Source of the DNA: Pirellulimonas nuda
GTDB taxonomy: Bacteria > Planctomycetota > Planctomycetia > Pirellulales > Lacipirellulaceae
Direction of reading: 5' to 3'
DNA length: 64,000 bases
Assembly (NCBI RefSeq): GCF_007750855.1
Contig: NZ_CP036291.1
Coordinates: 3,348,001 to 3,412,000 of the forward strand
The notes under the pieces are model-generated. The model was not told the origin of the DNA, ran no database searches, and saw only the letters and a program-made list of their open reading frames with translations. Positions 45,073-52,211 of the stretch are shown piece after piece; the stretch's first letter is position 1, and every line of letters starts with the position of its first letter. A program made the translations under genes and the position numbers.

Positions 45073-48000
45073 CTAGTCGTTCGCCCGGCGGATGCGGCCC
45101 AGGGGGTCCACCGTCACCTTCTTGGCGACCAGCGTGCTGGCCCTGGCCGTGTAATTGGTCTGGTCGTTGCTGCGTCGCGCGTCGTTCGCCAGCGCGAAGT
45201 AGATCTGCCCGTGGACCGTCGTCGCCGTCTTAAAAACCAGCAGCAGCTGCGTCCCCTTCCAGTCGGCCAGCACCGCCTCACGCGACGCCAACGACATCAC
45301 GAACCGGGCGTCGGGCCGTGATGGGTGTTCGCGCTGGATCATCCTCTCGCCCCGCCTGAGACGCGTGATCGCCTCCAGCAGGCTCACGACCAGCACCTCG
45401 CGTTTGGGCTTCCCGTCCTGGTCGAACTCGAAGAGGCAGAGGTGGTGGACCGAGCCGGGCCGCACGAACGCCTGGCCGGGGGACGCGGGGTCACGCAGCG
45501 GCCGGACCGACGCGTCGGGCCGCAGCAGCCGCACCCGCTTGATCGGGACGCCCGAGGGCATCCGCAGCCCGCCGAGCGCCTGCCGCATGCGTCGGACGTC
45601 CTGCTTCTTGCCCCGCCCCGACTCCAGCCCCGCCTTGCGCAGCGCCTCCTGCACGATCCGGCGGATCCCGGGGTCGCGGATGAGCGCGACCTCGTTGGCC
45701 GTGAGGTCCTCCACCGGCTTGCGCCTCACCCACTCCGCCGGGTTGGGGGTCGGGCCGTACTGGGTTTCTTCGTGCAACGCCCCGCGGGCCTTCCGCTCGA
45801 CGCGGTGCGAGACGTGCATCGTCCGCAGCCGCTGGGCGACCTGCTCGCGCATCCCCTCCCAGGGGGGCGCGAGCGTGCCCCCCTGCCCGACGCTCGCGGC
45901 CAGCCGACGCAGCCTGGCGCGGCTCGTCAGCGCGATCACCAGCGCGTCGATCGCCTGCGAACGGTGGTCGGCGCGGTCGTTGTCCCGGTCGCTCTGGCCC
46001 CCGTCGCTCTGGCCCCCGTTGTCGAGGCCCCCGTTGTTGAGGCCCCCGTCGCTGAGCCCCGCAGCGTTGGGCCACCCGGGGCTGTCGGGCAGCTCGCGCA
46101 GGACGCTCTCCAGGCCCCAACGCCGCCGCAGCTCGGGGATGAACTTCCGCTGGTAGCCGAGCACCGCGCCCTCTTTCTGGTAGAGGAGCCGCAGGTACGC
46201 GACGGTCGCGCGGGTGGTGTGCCACGTGTCGTAGAGCTGCCGTACGAGGTGCCTTTCGAGCTCCAAACCCTCCCGCACGATCCGCCGCTGCTTGGCGTAC
46301 GGGAGGACGCCGCGACGCATCAGCAGGCCGGCCCGCTCGCACAGGCCGGCGTACGCCTCGGGCCGGGCCGCGGCGAGCCACTCGTGCGGGGTCTGCTCGG
46401 CTTTGGTCTGGACGCACGCGCGGTGGCACACGAGCTGGTTCGAGCGGGAGTCGTCCAGCGTGCGCGTCAGCGGCAGGATGGGGTTGACCACCACCCCCTC
46501 CCCCAGGAGCTGCTCGGAGCCGATGGGCTCGCCGCAGTACAGGCACCCCCCCGCCTGCTCCCGCCACAGCAGGTAGCGGCGGACCGCTTCGGGGCCCGCC
46601 GGGGCGCCCAGCGCGCCGATCGCCTGGGCGGCGGCCTTGTGCTGGGCGAGGGCTTCGCGGCCGCGGCGGGCCAGCTCGCCCCGCTTCTGCTTGCCGAGCT
46701 TCACCGAACGGGCCAACGCCAGACGCACGACTTCGGGTTTGCCGTGCTCGCGGAGGATGGCGTTGACGAGCTTGCGGAGCTCGACGAGGACCCGCCGGAG
46801 CACGGGGCTGGCGGGGTCGCCGCCCACCGGGTCGGCCGGAGGGGTCCGCTCCAGCGGGGGGAGCGCGTCGAGCGCGGGGCGTCCGGACGCCCCGCCCTTC
46901 AGGTAGCCCGCGGCGTGCAACGCGCTGTGCTCGGGCTCGGACGGCGACTGGTACGGCAGCCCGCGCTGCAGGTGGGGCAGGAGGTTGTCGATCGCCTGGC
47001 GGGAGAGCGGACCGTGCCCCGACGGCAGCTCGACGGCCGCCGCCTTGGCGGCCTGCTCGGGGGTCATGCCGAAGCCGCTGACCAGCCGGCCGACGAGGGC
47101 CTCGTCCTCCAGGTCGTCGTCCAGCAGCAGCCGCACGATGGCGTCCTTCTCGTCCTCGGGCCGCCGGCGCCAGCCGGCGCCGGTCGCCTTGGCGAGCGCG
47201 GCCTCGGTGCTCCGCCCGGCGAGCGACGCACGCTTGCCACGCTCGAGGTTGAAGCGGGCCGACGCCGGCAGTCCCAGGTGCTTGCGGGCCTCGTCGAACG
47301 TCACCCGCGGCTTGCGGGAGAGCAGGCCCAGCAGGCCCGTGCGTTGCGGCTGGTCCAGGGCGAACTCTTCGCCCGATGCGGGGACCGTGTAGCGCAGGCT
47401 GTTGAGCTCGCACAGCACCCGCAGCAATTCGGCTTGCCGGTCGGCCCGCGGGCAGCGGCGGCGTTTGGGCTCCAGCGCGCACCGGCCGACGGCCGACCTG
47501 GGCCAGTAGTACTTGCGTTGGAAGAAGATCAGCCCGTGCACGCCGAACGCCTCGAGGTCGCCCAGCCCGGCGCGGTCGGGGTGGCGCCTGGGGACCGGCC
47601 GACGCGGCCGCCGCTGGCCCCCCAACGCCCCGACCCGCAGGGCCTCCGTGAGCAGGCCCGGGTGGTGGGGCGCCTGGGCCCGCCAGACCGCCTCGAACTC
47701 CGCCTCGAGCTGCTCCCGCGAGAAACGCCGCTTGCGGACGTGGTCCCCCGCCTCGCGGCGGCGGGGGTCCTGCACGGCCCGCTTGGCGGCGAGCATCGCC
47801 CCCACGGTGGCGTGGCCCCCCGCCTCCCGCTCGAGTTCGTTCTGGCGGATCTCGGCGAGCAGCCCCTTCACCTCGGCGTCGCCGCGTTCCCTCCGGCGGT
47901 TGGAGCAGAAGCCGCGACGCTGGTTCAGGTGCAGCAGCACCCGGCCGACCTCGAACGGTTCGAGCGGCTCCCGCAGGGCCCTGGCCCGCAGCAGGTAGGG

Positions 48001-48306
48001 GTCCTTGGCGGTCTCGGCCGCCTGCCGCTCGGGGTCCCCGGGCCACAGGCCGCAGCCGACCAGCGCCCGGCGGAGCCGGCGGGCCCGCTGCGCCCGCCGC
48101 CGGCCGGTCCGGCGGAGCAGGCGGGCGGCGCGGCGGGCCTCGGCCAGCGATTTTTCATTGAAGGTGTCGAAGGCGTACAGGCCCGCGGGGAAGACCCGCA
48201 CCCCCATGTCGATCAGGCCGCGGGGGGCGGACGCGTCGCGGTCGTCGTCGACCAGCGCCCAGCCGATCGAGCGGGGTCCGATGGCGAGGCCGAGGGTTCG
48301 GGGCAT
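45073..48306 (-). CDS. cas9: Cas9 (type II-C-like), predicted nuclease-dead in both RuvC and HNH
   Basis: 1077 residues, a normal II-C length, no stop or frameshift. Domain order: RuvC-I (L-G-L-A-I-G-P-R-S-I-G-W-A-L-V-D), Arg-rich bridge helix (about 55-82), recognition lobe, RuvC-II (V-V-R-L-A-L-A-R), HNH (588-643), RuvC-III (S-Q-A-I-D-A-L-V-I-A-L) and a PAM-interacting-type C-terminus. Catalytic positions: RuvC-I Asp is A8; RuvC-II Glu is A530; RuvC-III His is Q784, only its Asp (D787) remains. In HNH the D-H pair is N608-P609 and the catalytic Asn is V632. The family scaffold around them (G-W-A-L-V-D, C-L-Y-C-G, L-D-D-S-x-S-N, C-H-R, T-P-H-E-W) is intact. A Gly/Asn/Asp linker (about 750-778) is encoded by 15-bp repeats just before RuvC-III. 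RNA-guided binding without cutting is inferred. No cas1/cas2 nearby. Confidence 0.93.
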   Translation of the reverse strand: MPRTLGLAIGPRSIGWALVDDDRDASAPRGLIDMGVRVFPAGLYAFDTFNEKSLAEARRAARLLRRTGRRRAQRARRLRRALVGCGLWPGDPERQAAETAKDPYLLRARALREPLEPFEVGRVLLHLNQRRGFCSNRRRERGDAEVKGLLAEIRQNELEREAGGHATVGAMLAAKRAVQDPRRREAGDHVRKRRFSREQLEAEFEAVWRAQAPHHPGLLTEALRVGALGGQRRPRRPVPRRHPDRAGLGDLEAFGVHGLIFFQRKYYWPRSAVGRCALEPKRRRCPRADRQAELLRVLCELNSLRYTVPASGEEFALDQPQRTGLLGLLSRKPRVTFDEARKHLGLPASARFNLERGKRASLAGRSTEAALAKATGAGWRRRPEDEKDAIVRLLLDDDLEDEALVGRLVSGFGMTPEQAAKAAAVELPSGHGPLSRQAIDNLLPHLQRGLPYQSPSEPEHSALHAAGYLKGGASGRPALDALPPLERTPPADPVGGDPASPVLRRVLVELRKLVNAILREHGKPEVVRLALARSVKLGKQKRGELARRGREALAQHKAAAQAIGALGAPAGPEAVRRYLLWREQAGGCLYCGEPIGSEQLLGEGVVVNPILPLTRTLDDSRSNQLVCHRACVQTKAEQTPHEWLAAARPEAYAGLCERAGLLMRRGVLPYAKQRRIVREGLELERHLVRQLYDTWHTTRATVAYLRLLYQKEGAVLGYQRKFIPELRRRWGLESVLRELPDSPGWPNAAGLSDGGLNNGGLDNGGQSDGGQSDRDNDRADHRSQAIDALVIALTSRARLRRLAASVGQGGTLAPPWEGMREQVAQRLRTMHVSHRVERKARGALHEETQYGPTPNPAEWVRRKPVEDLTANEVALIRDPGIRRIVQEALRKAGLESGRGKKQDVRRMRQALGGLRMPSGVPIKRVRLLRPDASVRPLRDPASPGQAFVRPGSVHHLCLFEFDQDGKPKREVLVVSLLEAITRLRRGERMIQREHPSRPDARFVMSLASREAVLADWKGTQLLLVFKTATTVHGQIYFALANDARRSNDQTNYTARASTLVAKKVTVDPLGRIRRAND
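45968..46043 (-). repeat. 15-bp repeats inside cas9 encoding a flexible linker
   Basis: About five units on the plus strand of type GTCGCTCTGGCCCCC / GTTGTCGAGGCCCCC, encoding (L/Q)-(S/N/D)-(D/N)-G-G. They lie between the HNH region and RuvC-III, where extra length is structurally tolerated. Confidence 0.9.
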
Positions 48307-48315
48307 GGCTTCGTG

Positions 48316-48343
48316 TTGACAAGGGGATCGCCGGAGTCACAAT
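48316..48343 (+). promoter_or_regulatory. promoter of the tracrRNA-like gene
   Basis: A perfect TTGACA (48316-48321), 16-bp spacer and CACAAT (48338-48343). The -35 box starts only 10 bp beyond the cas9 start codon, so this promoter lies inside the cas9 leader and points away from cas9. Predicted start is 48349-48351. Confidence 0.75.
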
Positions 48344-48347
48344 CACG

Positions 48348-48353
48348 AGTGTA
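48348..48353 (-). promoter_or_regulatory. cas9 -10 box candidate overlapping the tracr-like promoter
   Basis: TACACT on the minus strand, preceded by GG (GGTTACACT). The -35 region (48371-48376, AAAAGG) is poor, so basal cas9 transcription should be weak. The predicted cas9 start (about 48341) falls inside the -10 of the opposing promoter, so the two cannot be occupied together. Confidence 0.45.
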
Positions 48354-48457
48354 ACCGATCCTGGCCTGCCCCTTTTCGTAGCAAGACGAAGAATTCGCAG
48401 GCACTGCCCCGCGGGGCAACCGGCCGCCTTGGCTCCGCCAGGGCGGCCTTTTTTTTT
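48350..48457 (+). ncRNA. tracrRNA-like RNA divergent from cas9
   Basis: About 105 nt between a strong promoter and a strong terminator, adjacent to and divergent from cas9. The 5' end (48349-48369) is an anti-repeat for 44848-44868. Three stem-loops follow: TTTTCGT/ACGAAGA with loop AGCAAG (48373-48392, one G-U); a TGCCCCGCGGGGCA nexus-like hairpin (48405-48418); and the terminator stem. An alternative fold pairs GCCTGC (48364-48369) with GCAGGC (48397-48402). With the first hairpin on top, this resembles a natural single-guide layout with a 5' guide of about 13 nt; it excludes part of the anti-repeat pairing. Layout matches II-C tracrRNAs (anti-repeat, nexus, hairpins, poly-U). No sequence search was possible. 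Confidence 0.72.
48422..48457 (+). terminator. Rho-independent terminator of the tracr-like RNA
   Basis: GGCCGCC and GGCGGCC arms, extended inward by T-G wobble and TGGC/GCCA around a TCC loop, followed by nine Ts (48449-48457). Lack of a T-run on the other side makes it directional for the plus strand. Confidence 0.92.
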
Positions 48458-48585
48458 AAGGGCCTTTTTTTAGGGTCTGGGGGGTGGGGCCTCAGGGCAG
48501 AGTCTCGGTGGGTCCGACCCGAGTCGCCGGAGGGAGCGGGGCATCGGGGGCCGCCCGGGGCCCCCGCGGCGGACGCGCGTGAGGG

Positions 48586-48894
48586 CTAGCCGGCGTTGCC
48601 GGCGCCCAGCGGGCCGCCGGACATCGCGGGGCCGAGGTTGGCGAGGCAGACCAGCGGCCGCTCCCCGCGCTGGTTCGCGTCGCGGATCGCGGCGGCCAGG
48701 TTCGCTAGCCCCGCGGCCCACGCGTGGCGGTCGAGCTGCATCGCGGCCTCCTGGGTGATCGCGTAGCTGCCGCAGTCGGGGCAGCGGCAGTGGCACACGT
48801 CGGGGTCCGAGTCGTGGGCCGCCTGCTCACCCAGCTCGAGGTCACAGAGCGTGCAGCGGTTGGTGACAAACCGAGCAAGGAACATCGCCAGCAT
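48586..48894 (-). CDS. small zinc-ribbon protein of unknown function
   Basis: About 102 residues from ATG 48894, with GGAG about 9 nt upstream; an upstream in-frame ATG at 48960 would add 22 poorly conserved-looking residues. Two Cys pairs, C-T-L-C near residue 14 and C-H-C-R-C-P-D-C near 34, look like a zinc ribbon. The rest is helical (A-M-Q-L-D-R-H-A-W-A-A-G-L-A-N-L-A-A-A-I). It lies about 280 bp upstream of cas9 on the same strand, with the tracr-like gene between them. No family recognised. A link with the Cas9 locus is only positional. Confidence 0.55.
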   Translation of the reverse strand: MLAMFLARFVTNRCTLCDLELGEQAAHDSDPDVCHCRCPDCGSYAITQEAAMQLDRHAWAAGLANLAAAIRDANQRGERPLVCLANLGPAMSGGPLGAGNAG

Positions 48895-48960
48895 ACGGGG
48901 GGCTCCGGTCGTAGAAGAGGCGGGGCGCGCCACGACGCGGCGCCCGTGACTGGATTTCAA

Positions 48961-49257
48961 CCCGAGGAGGGCGCAGCGTGCAACCCCGCGGCGGGTCGCC
49001 CCGGGCCAGCGATCGTTACGACCGGCGCCCAGCGTGCGGCGCCCCGCCGGTTACATGCGCAGACGCAGCGCTGAGGGGGGCTGCGCGGCGCCGAGCGACG
49101 GGCCGGGCCCGTGCGGCCCAGACGCGCGGCGGACCTGCCGGCGTCAGTTCGCTGGGGGTCGCCGCGTTGTGCGAGTGGCCGCTTCACGCGCGGGGCGCAG
49201 CGTCGCCCTCGCGTGCTTGCAGAACGCATCCTTGCGGAACGATGGGGGCGGAGGGCG
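48961..49257. other. GC-rich intergenic region
   Basis: Nothing identified between the zinc-ribbon gene and the next PEP-CTERM gene. Confidence 0.55.
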
Positions 49258-49899
49258 TTAGCCCACGGCTCTCGGGCGGCGGCCGAGCCCCAGCCAGGCC
49301 AGGACACTGCCAAGACCCAGCAGGGCCGATCCAGGCGGCTCGGGCACGGCGCTGGCGACGACCGAGACGCCGTCGAGCGTCGGGCCGAAGGCGCTGCGGG
49401 TGAGCGACGTGAAGCGGAGCTCGACGGCGCCGGCAGGGGCCGACAGCCCGGTGAGCCGGTGCGCCTGCCAACCCATCGCGGTGGGGGTGCGACCGGTGGC
49501 GTCAAACGCGAACACGCCGAGCGAGCCGCCGGCCCAAAACACTTCCATCTCCCGCAGCGCGGGGCCCCCCTGGGGGTTGCCGGCCAACCAGAACGCGAGG
49601 TCGTACGTCTGTCCGGGGGTCAACGCGAGCAGCTGAGAGATCGAACCCGCGTCGGTCGCGGAAAGATCGACGCTCTGCGTACCGGCGGCGGCCTGCCACG
49701 CCTGGTGGACGACGTCCACGCCCCCCGGCCCGACCTGCCAACCACTCAGCGTCTCGCCGGATGAAAACGTCTGAAACCGTCCCACCACGGCGGGGTCTTC
49801 GAAGCCGCCGTTGGTCACGAAACCGGCGCGGGCCGTGGCGCCGAGCAACACGCACAGCAGCCAGGCCGCTAGGGATAACGTCCGAAACGGGTGATGCAT
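49258..49899 (-). CDS. exported DUF642-like PEP-CTERM protein
   Basis: 213 residues with signal peptide (about 1-25). F-V-T-N-G-G-F-E-D-P begins a DUF642/choice-of-anchor-C type beta-sandwich, with S-G-W-Q-V-G-P-G-G-V-D-V-V, T-Q-S-V-D-L-S and L-T-P-G-Q-T-Y-D-L-A-F-W-L-A-G-N-P as standard strands. The tail is V-P-E-P-P-G-S-A-L-L-G-L-G-S-V-L-A-W-L, then R-R-P. Probably an extracellular matrix or surface protein. Confidence 0.9.
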   Translation of the reverse strand: MHHPFRTLSLAAWLLCVLLGATARAGFVTNGGFEDPAVVGRFQTFSSGETLSGWQVGPGGVDVVHQAWQAAAGTQSVDLSATDAGSISQLLALTPGQTYDLAFWLAGNPQGGPALREMEVFWAGGSLGVFAFDATGRTPTAMGWQAHRLTGLSAPAGAVELRFTSLTRSAFGPTLDGVSVVASAVPEPPGSALLGLGSVLAWLGLGRRPRAVG

Positions 49900-50309
49900 G
49901 GGAAGTAGCTCGCGATCGGGTGGACGCGTTTAAGCCGCGGCCTCGTGTTGTGCACGCCGCGCCCCCGCTAGCCTACCAGAACCACCCACAAGTCGACATC
50001 AGCGCCGCGCTTGAACACGGGGCCGCCAACCCACGCCCGCACCATTCGGAGGACGGTCCCCGGCCTTCGGGCGTTCTGGTCGGCAGCGCCTCGGAGAGGC
50101 CGGCTCACACGGGCCTCGGCCCTGACGGACCCGCCGCGGGGGGGGGGGGCGCCGGTCGGCGCAACGACCCGCGATTGGGACCGCGTCGTCGTTGGGTGCG
50201 ACCCCCCGGGGCGTTCGCCGGCGCGGGTGGAATCTCGGGGCTCAACCGGCGGCCGCGTGCGGGCGCCTCAGCGAGCAGCGGCCTCTGCTCTTCGAACACG
50301 CCTTGAAAG
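49900..50309. other. GC-rich intergenic region
   Basis: No gene or RNA supported. Confidence 0.55.
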
Positions 50310-50728
50310 CAGCACGCCCCGACGAACCCCTGATGGCTAAGAGAAGGCCCCCACGGGAGGACGCGCCTCCCCTCCCCTGCGGGCCGCTGCGGACGCAGCG
50401 GCCCGCAGAGTGTCGGGCGCCCCCCTGAGCACGACCGCCGCAGCCGGACCCGATCGGGCGGCCGCGACCAAAACCCCGGGGGCCGGGCCGCACGGTGGTT
50501 GCTCCGCGCGGGCGGGGGCCGTCTGGGCAGCCGCAGCCAGGCCACCAACCTCCTCAGGGCGCCACGAGGCCGCGGTCGGCGCCGCCGAGAAGGCCCGCCA
50601 GCACTCGGCCGGGTCCCGCCGCGGCTGGCTGATCCGGCCCGCCGAGACCCCCAGCCGCCGGGCGGCGTCGCCGGTCGACTCCCCCTCGGCGAGCGCGACG
50701 GCCAGGCGTCGCTTCGCTGCGGGGGCTC
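50310..50728 (-). pseudogene. duplicated 3' part of the sigma-factor gene plus its downstream flank
   Basis: This segment matches 52212-52640 at most positions: first a noncoding block beginning GACGAACCCCTGATGGCTAA, then the last third of the sigma-factor coding sequence on the minus strand, up to the helix-turn-helix. The copy has lost the sigma-2 part and ends exactly where the zeta-like toxin gene stops. It is not a functional sigma factor. Confidence 0.85.
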
Positions 50729-51308
50729 AGCCTCGCACCGGCAGCCAGCGCGGCAGCGGCTCTGCCGCTCGTACTCTCCTGCCCAACTCGTACTGGGCCA
50801 CGAACCGGTAGGGATCGGCGAGGTCGGAGTTGTCGTAGATCAAGACGTGCTGGACCGACTCCATCGCCGCATGCAGGTTCGCCAAGGTCCGCGGGTAGCG
50901 GGCGATGAGCTTGTCGTCAGGCACGTCGTGGCCGCCTTGGGTGACACGCATCGCCACCCGCTCGATCGACTGTTTTGCCGAGGCCAGGCCGACGAACAGC
51001 AAGGCTACCGTGTAGCCGCCAGCCGACGCTTCTTCCCAGAACCGCACCTCCGCGGCGACGGGGTCGGAAAAGACGGTCTCGAACGCGCAGCTCTCGTTCG
51101 CACCGACGAGCTGTCGGCGTATTTCTGCGGCCGCCTCCGCCGCTTGGTAAGCATCCAACGAAAGTTCCAAGGCGAGCCGGTCGGCGTCGACCAGCGGCAA
51201 TCCGGCTGGGGCGACGTGCGCGTGGTAGAAGGTCGTCTTCCCCGCGCCATCGGGACCGGCGATGGCGACCAGCAGCGGACGTTCGTCCAGCCACGGCAGC
51301 ACCGTCAC
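50727..51308 (-). CDS. zeta-toxin-like P-loop kinase (toxin of a TA pair)
   Basis: 193 residues. A-I-A-G-P-D-G-A-G-K-T-T-F-Y at residues 14-27 is a Walker A of the zeta-toxin type (A-G-x-x-G-A-G-K-T-T). V-D-A-D-R-L-A and C-A-F-E-T-V-F-S-D match the substrate-side Asp and the (F/V)-E-T-x-x-S block of the family. Zeta-type enzymes phosphorylate UDP-sugars or similar nucleotides; the substrate of chromosomal relatives is often unknown. The start overlaps the stop of the ParD-like gene by 4 nt, so the two are co-translated as antitoxin then toxin. Confidence 0.82.
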   Translation of the reverse strand: MTVLPWLDERPLLVAIAGPDGAGKTTFYHAHVAPAGLPLVDADRLALELSLDAYQAAEAAAEIRRQLVGANESCAFETVFSDPVAAEVRFWEEASAGGYTVALLFVGLASAKQSIERVAMRVTQGGHDVPDDKLIARYPRTLANLHAAMESVQHVLIYDNSDLADPYRFVAQYELGRRVRAAEPLPRWLPVRG

Positions 51309-51715
51309 TTCTGGGCCTTCGAACCAGACTTGCGTCTGGCGGGGGGTTTTTCCACCGGCACGAACACGCGGTTCACGAAACGCCCAACCGTGCGGCTGCC
51401 GCCGGCCTCGATCCGAACCACGCAGCCGGGCTGTTTGTCGGCCGCTTCGTAGTGCGGGAACGGCTGCTTCGACAGGTAGTGGGTGACGCGCTGGCGGCCT
51501 TCATCGCAGTGGACCGATTCGATCAGCGCCGAAAGCGGCCGCGCGTCCCCGCTGCGACGCAGGGCGAGCGCGGCGGCGCCGCTCATCAGGGGCTCGACGG
51601 CGCGGCCGAGCCTCGCCCAGAACTCGATTTGACCGGCGATCGAGCGCTGGGCGACCTCCCCGATGACGCGGGCGTCGAGAACGAGGTCGTCCGATAGCTT
51701 GACAGGCTGGCTCAT
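51305..51715 (-). CDS. ParD-like antitoxin
   Basis: 136 residues. V-K-L-S-D-D-L-V-L-D-A-R near the N-terminus followed by R-S-I-A-G-Q-I-E-F-W-A-R-L-G-R-A is the ParD-like ribbon-helix-helix block that usually pairs with zeta-like or RelE-like toxins. The C-terminal part (Q-P-G-C-V-V-R-I-E-A-G-G) should bind the toxin. A near-palindrome directly upstream is a likely autoregulatory operator. Confidence 0.8.
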   Translation of the reverse strand: MSQPVKLSDDLVLDARVIGEVAQRSIAGQIEFWARLGRAVEPLMSGAAALALRRSGDARPLSALIESVHCDEGRQRVTHYLSKQPFPHYEAADKQPGCVVRIEAGGSRTVGRFVNRVFVPVEKPPARRKSGSKAQK

Positions 51716-51722
51716 GCCTTAA

Positions 51723-51741
51723 GGGTGGCATATTGCTACCC
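51723..51741. promoter_or_regulatory. operator candidate of the TA pair
   Basis: GGGTGGCATATTGCTACCC is a 19-bp imperfect palindrome 8 bp upstream of the antitoxin start. It is the only AT-containing palindrome in the area and its position fits self-repression by a ribbon-helix-helix antitoxin. Confidence 0.5.
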
Positions 51742-52211
51742 GAGGAGCAAACGCCGATTCATCCCCCCCCATGCCGCCGGTTGGTCTCAAAAGTCGACTC
51801 TAGCCCGGTTCACGCGGCTCTCGAAAGCGCTGCGACCCGCCTTTCCGCGCCCGCTCGCACCTGCTCGGCAGGAGGGGTCGTCGCCCCGCATCGAACGACG
51901 CGGCCGCTCTCCCCTCACCCCCGCAAATCACTCGCGGCGACAGCCCGCTCGCCTAGATCTCCCCCAAACCCGATCGCCAAAACGACCGCTTCTTACCCGA
52001 CCGTCGCCGCCCGGCCATCACAGGCCTCTGGAACTTGTGGGAAAGGAACTCCTCCGGCTTACCGGCGGGGGCAAGATGCACCCCGCCGTCCGCTCACGAT
52101 CGCGATGCATCGCGGCGCCCTGCGTAACCGCGTGATGGAGTGCGCCCCGCGGGTGGGGCGTAAGCAGCCGCGCCACCGGACCCCGCGCCCCGCCGAGCCA
52201 TGCTTCCCCCC
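51742..52211. other. intergenic region without recognisable gene
   Basis: Pro/Arg-rich short frames only. Confidence 0.55.

Noticed and set aside
45325-48354. 1009-codon open frame on the plus strand opposite cas9
   Set aside because: Composition is typical of an antisense shadow in a very GC-rich gene; no family motif, and the minus-strand frame has all Cas9 domains.
49309-49318. Ten-base match (CAGGCCAGGA) to the complement of the tracr-like RNA 5' region as a target site
   Set aside because: Ten bases of GC-rich sequence are expected by chance in 64 kb; no promoter context.
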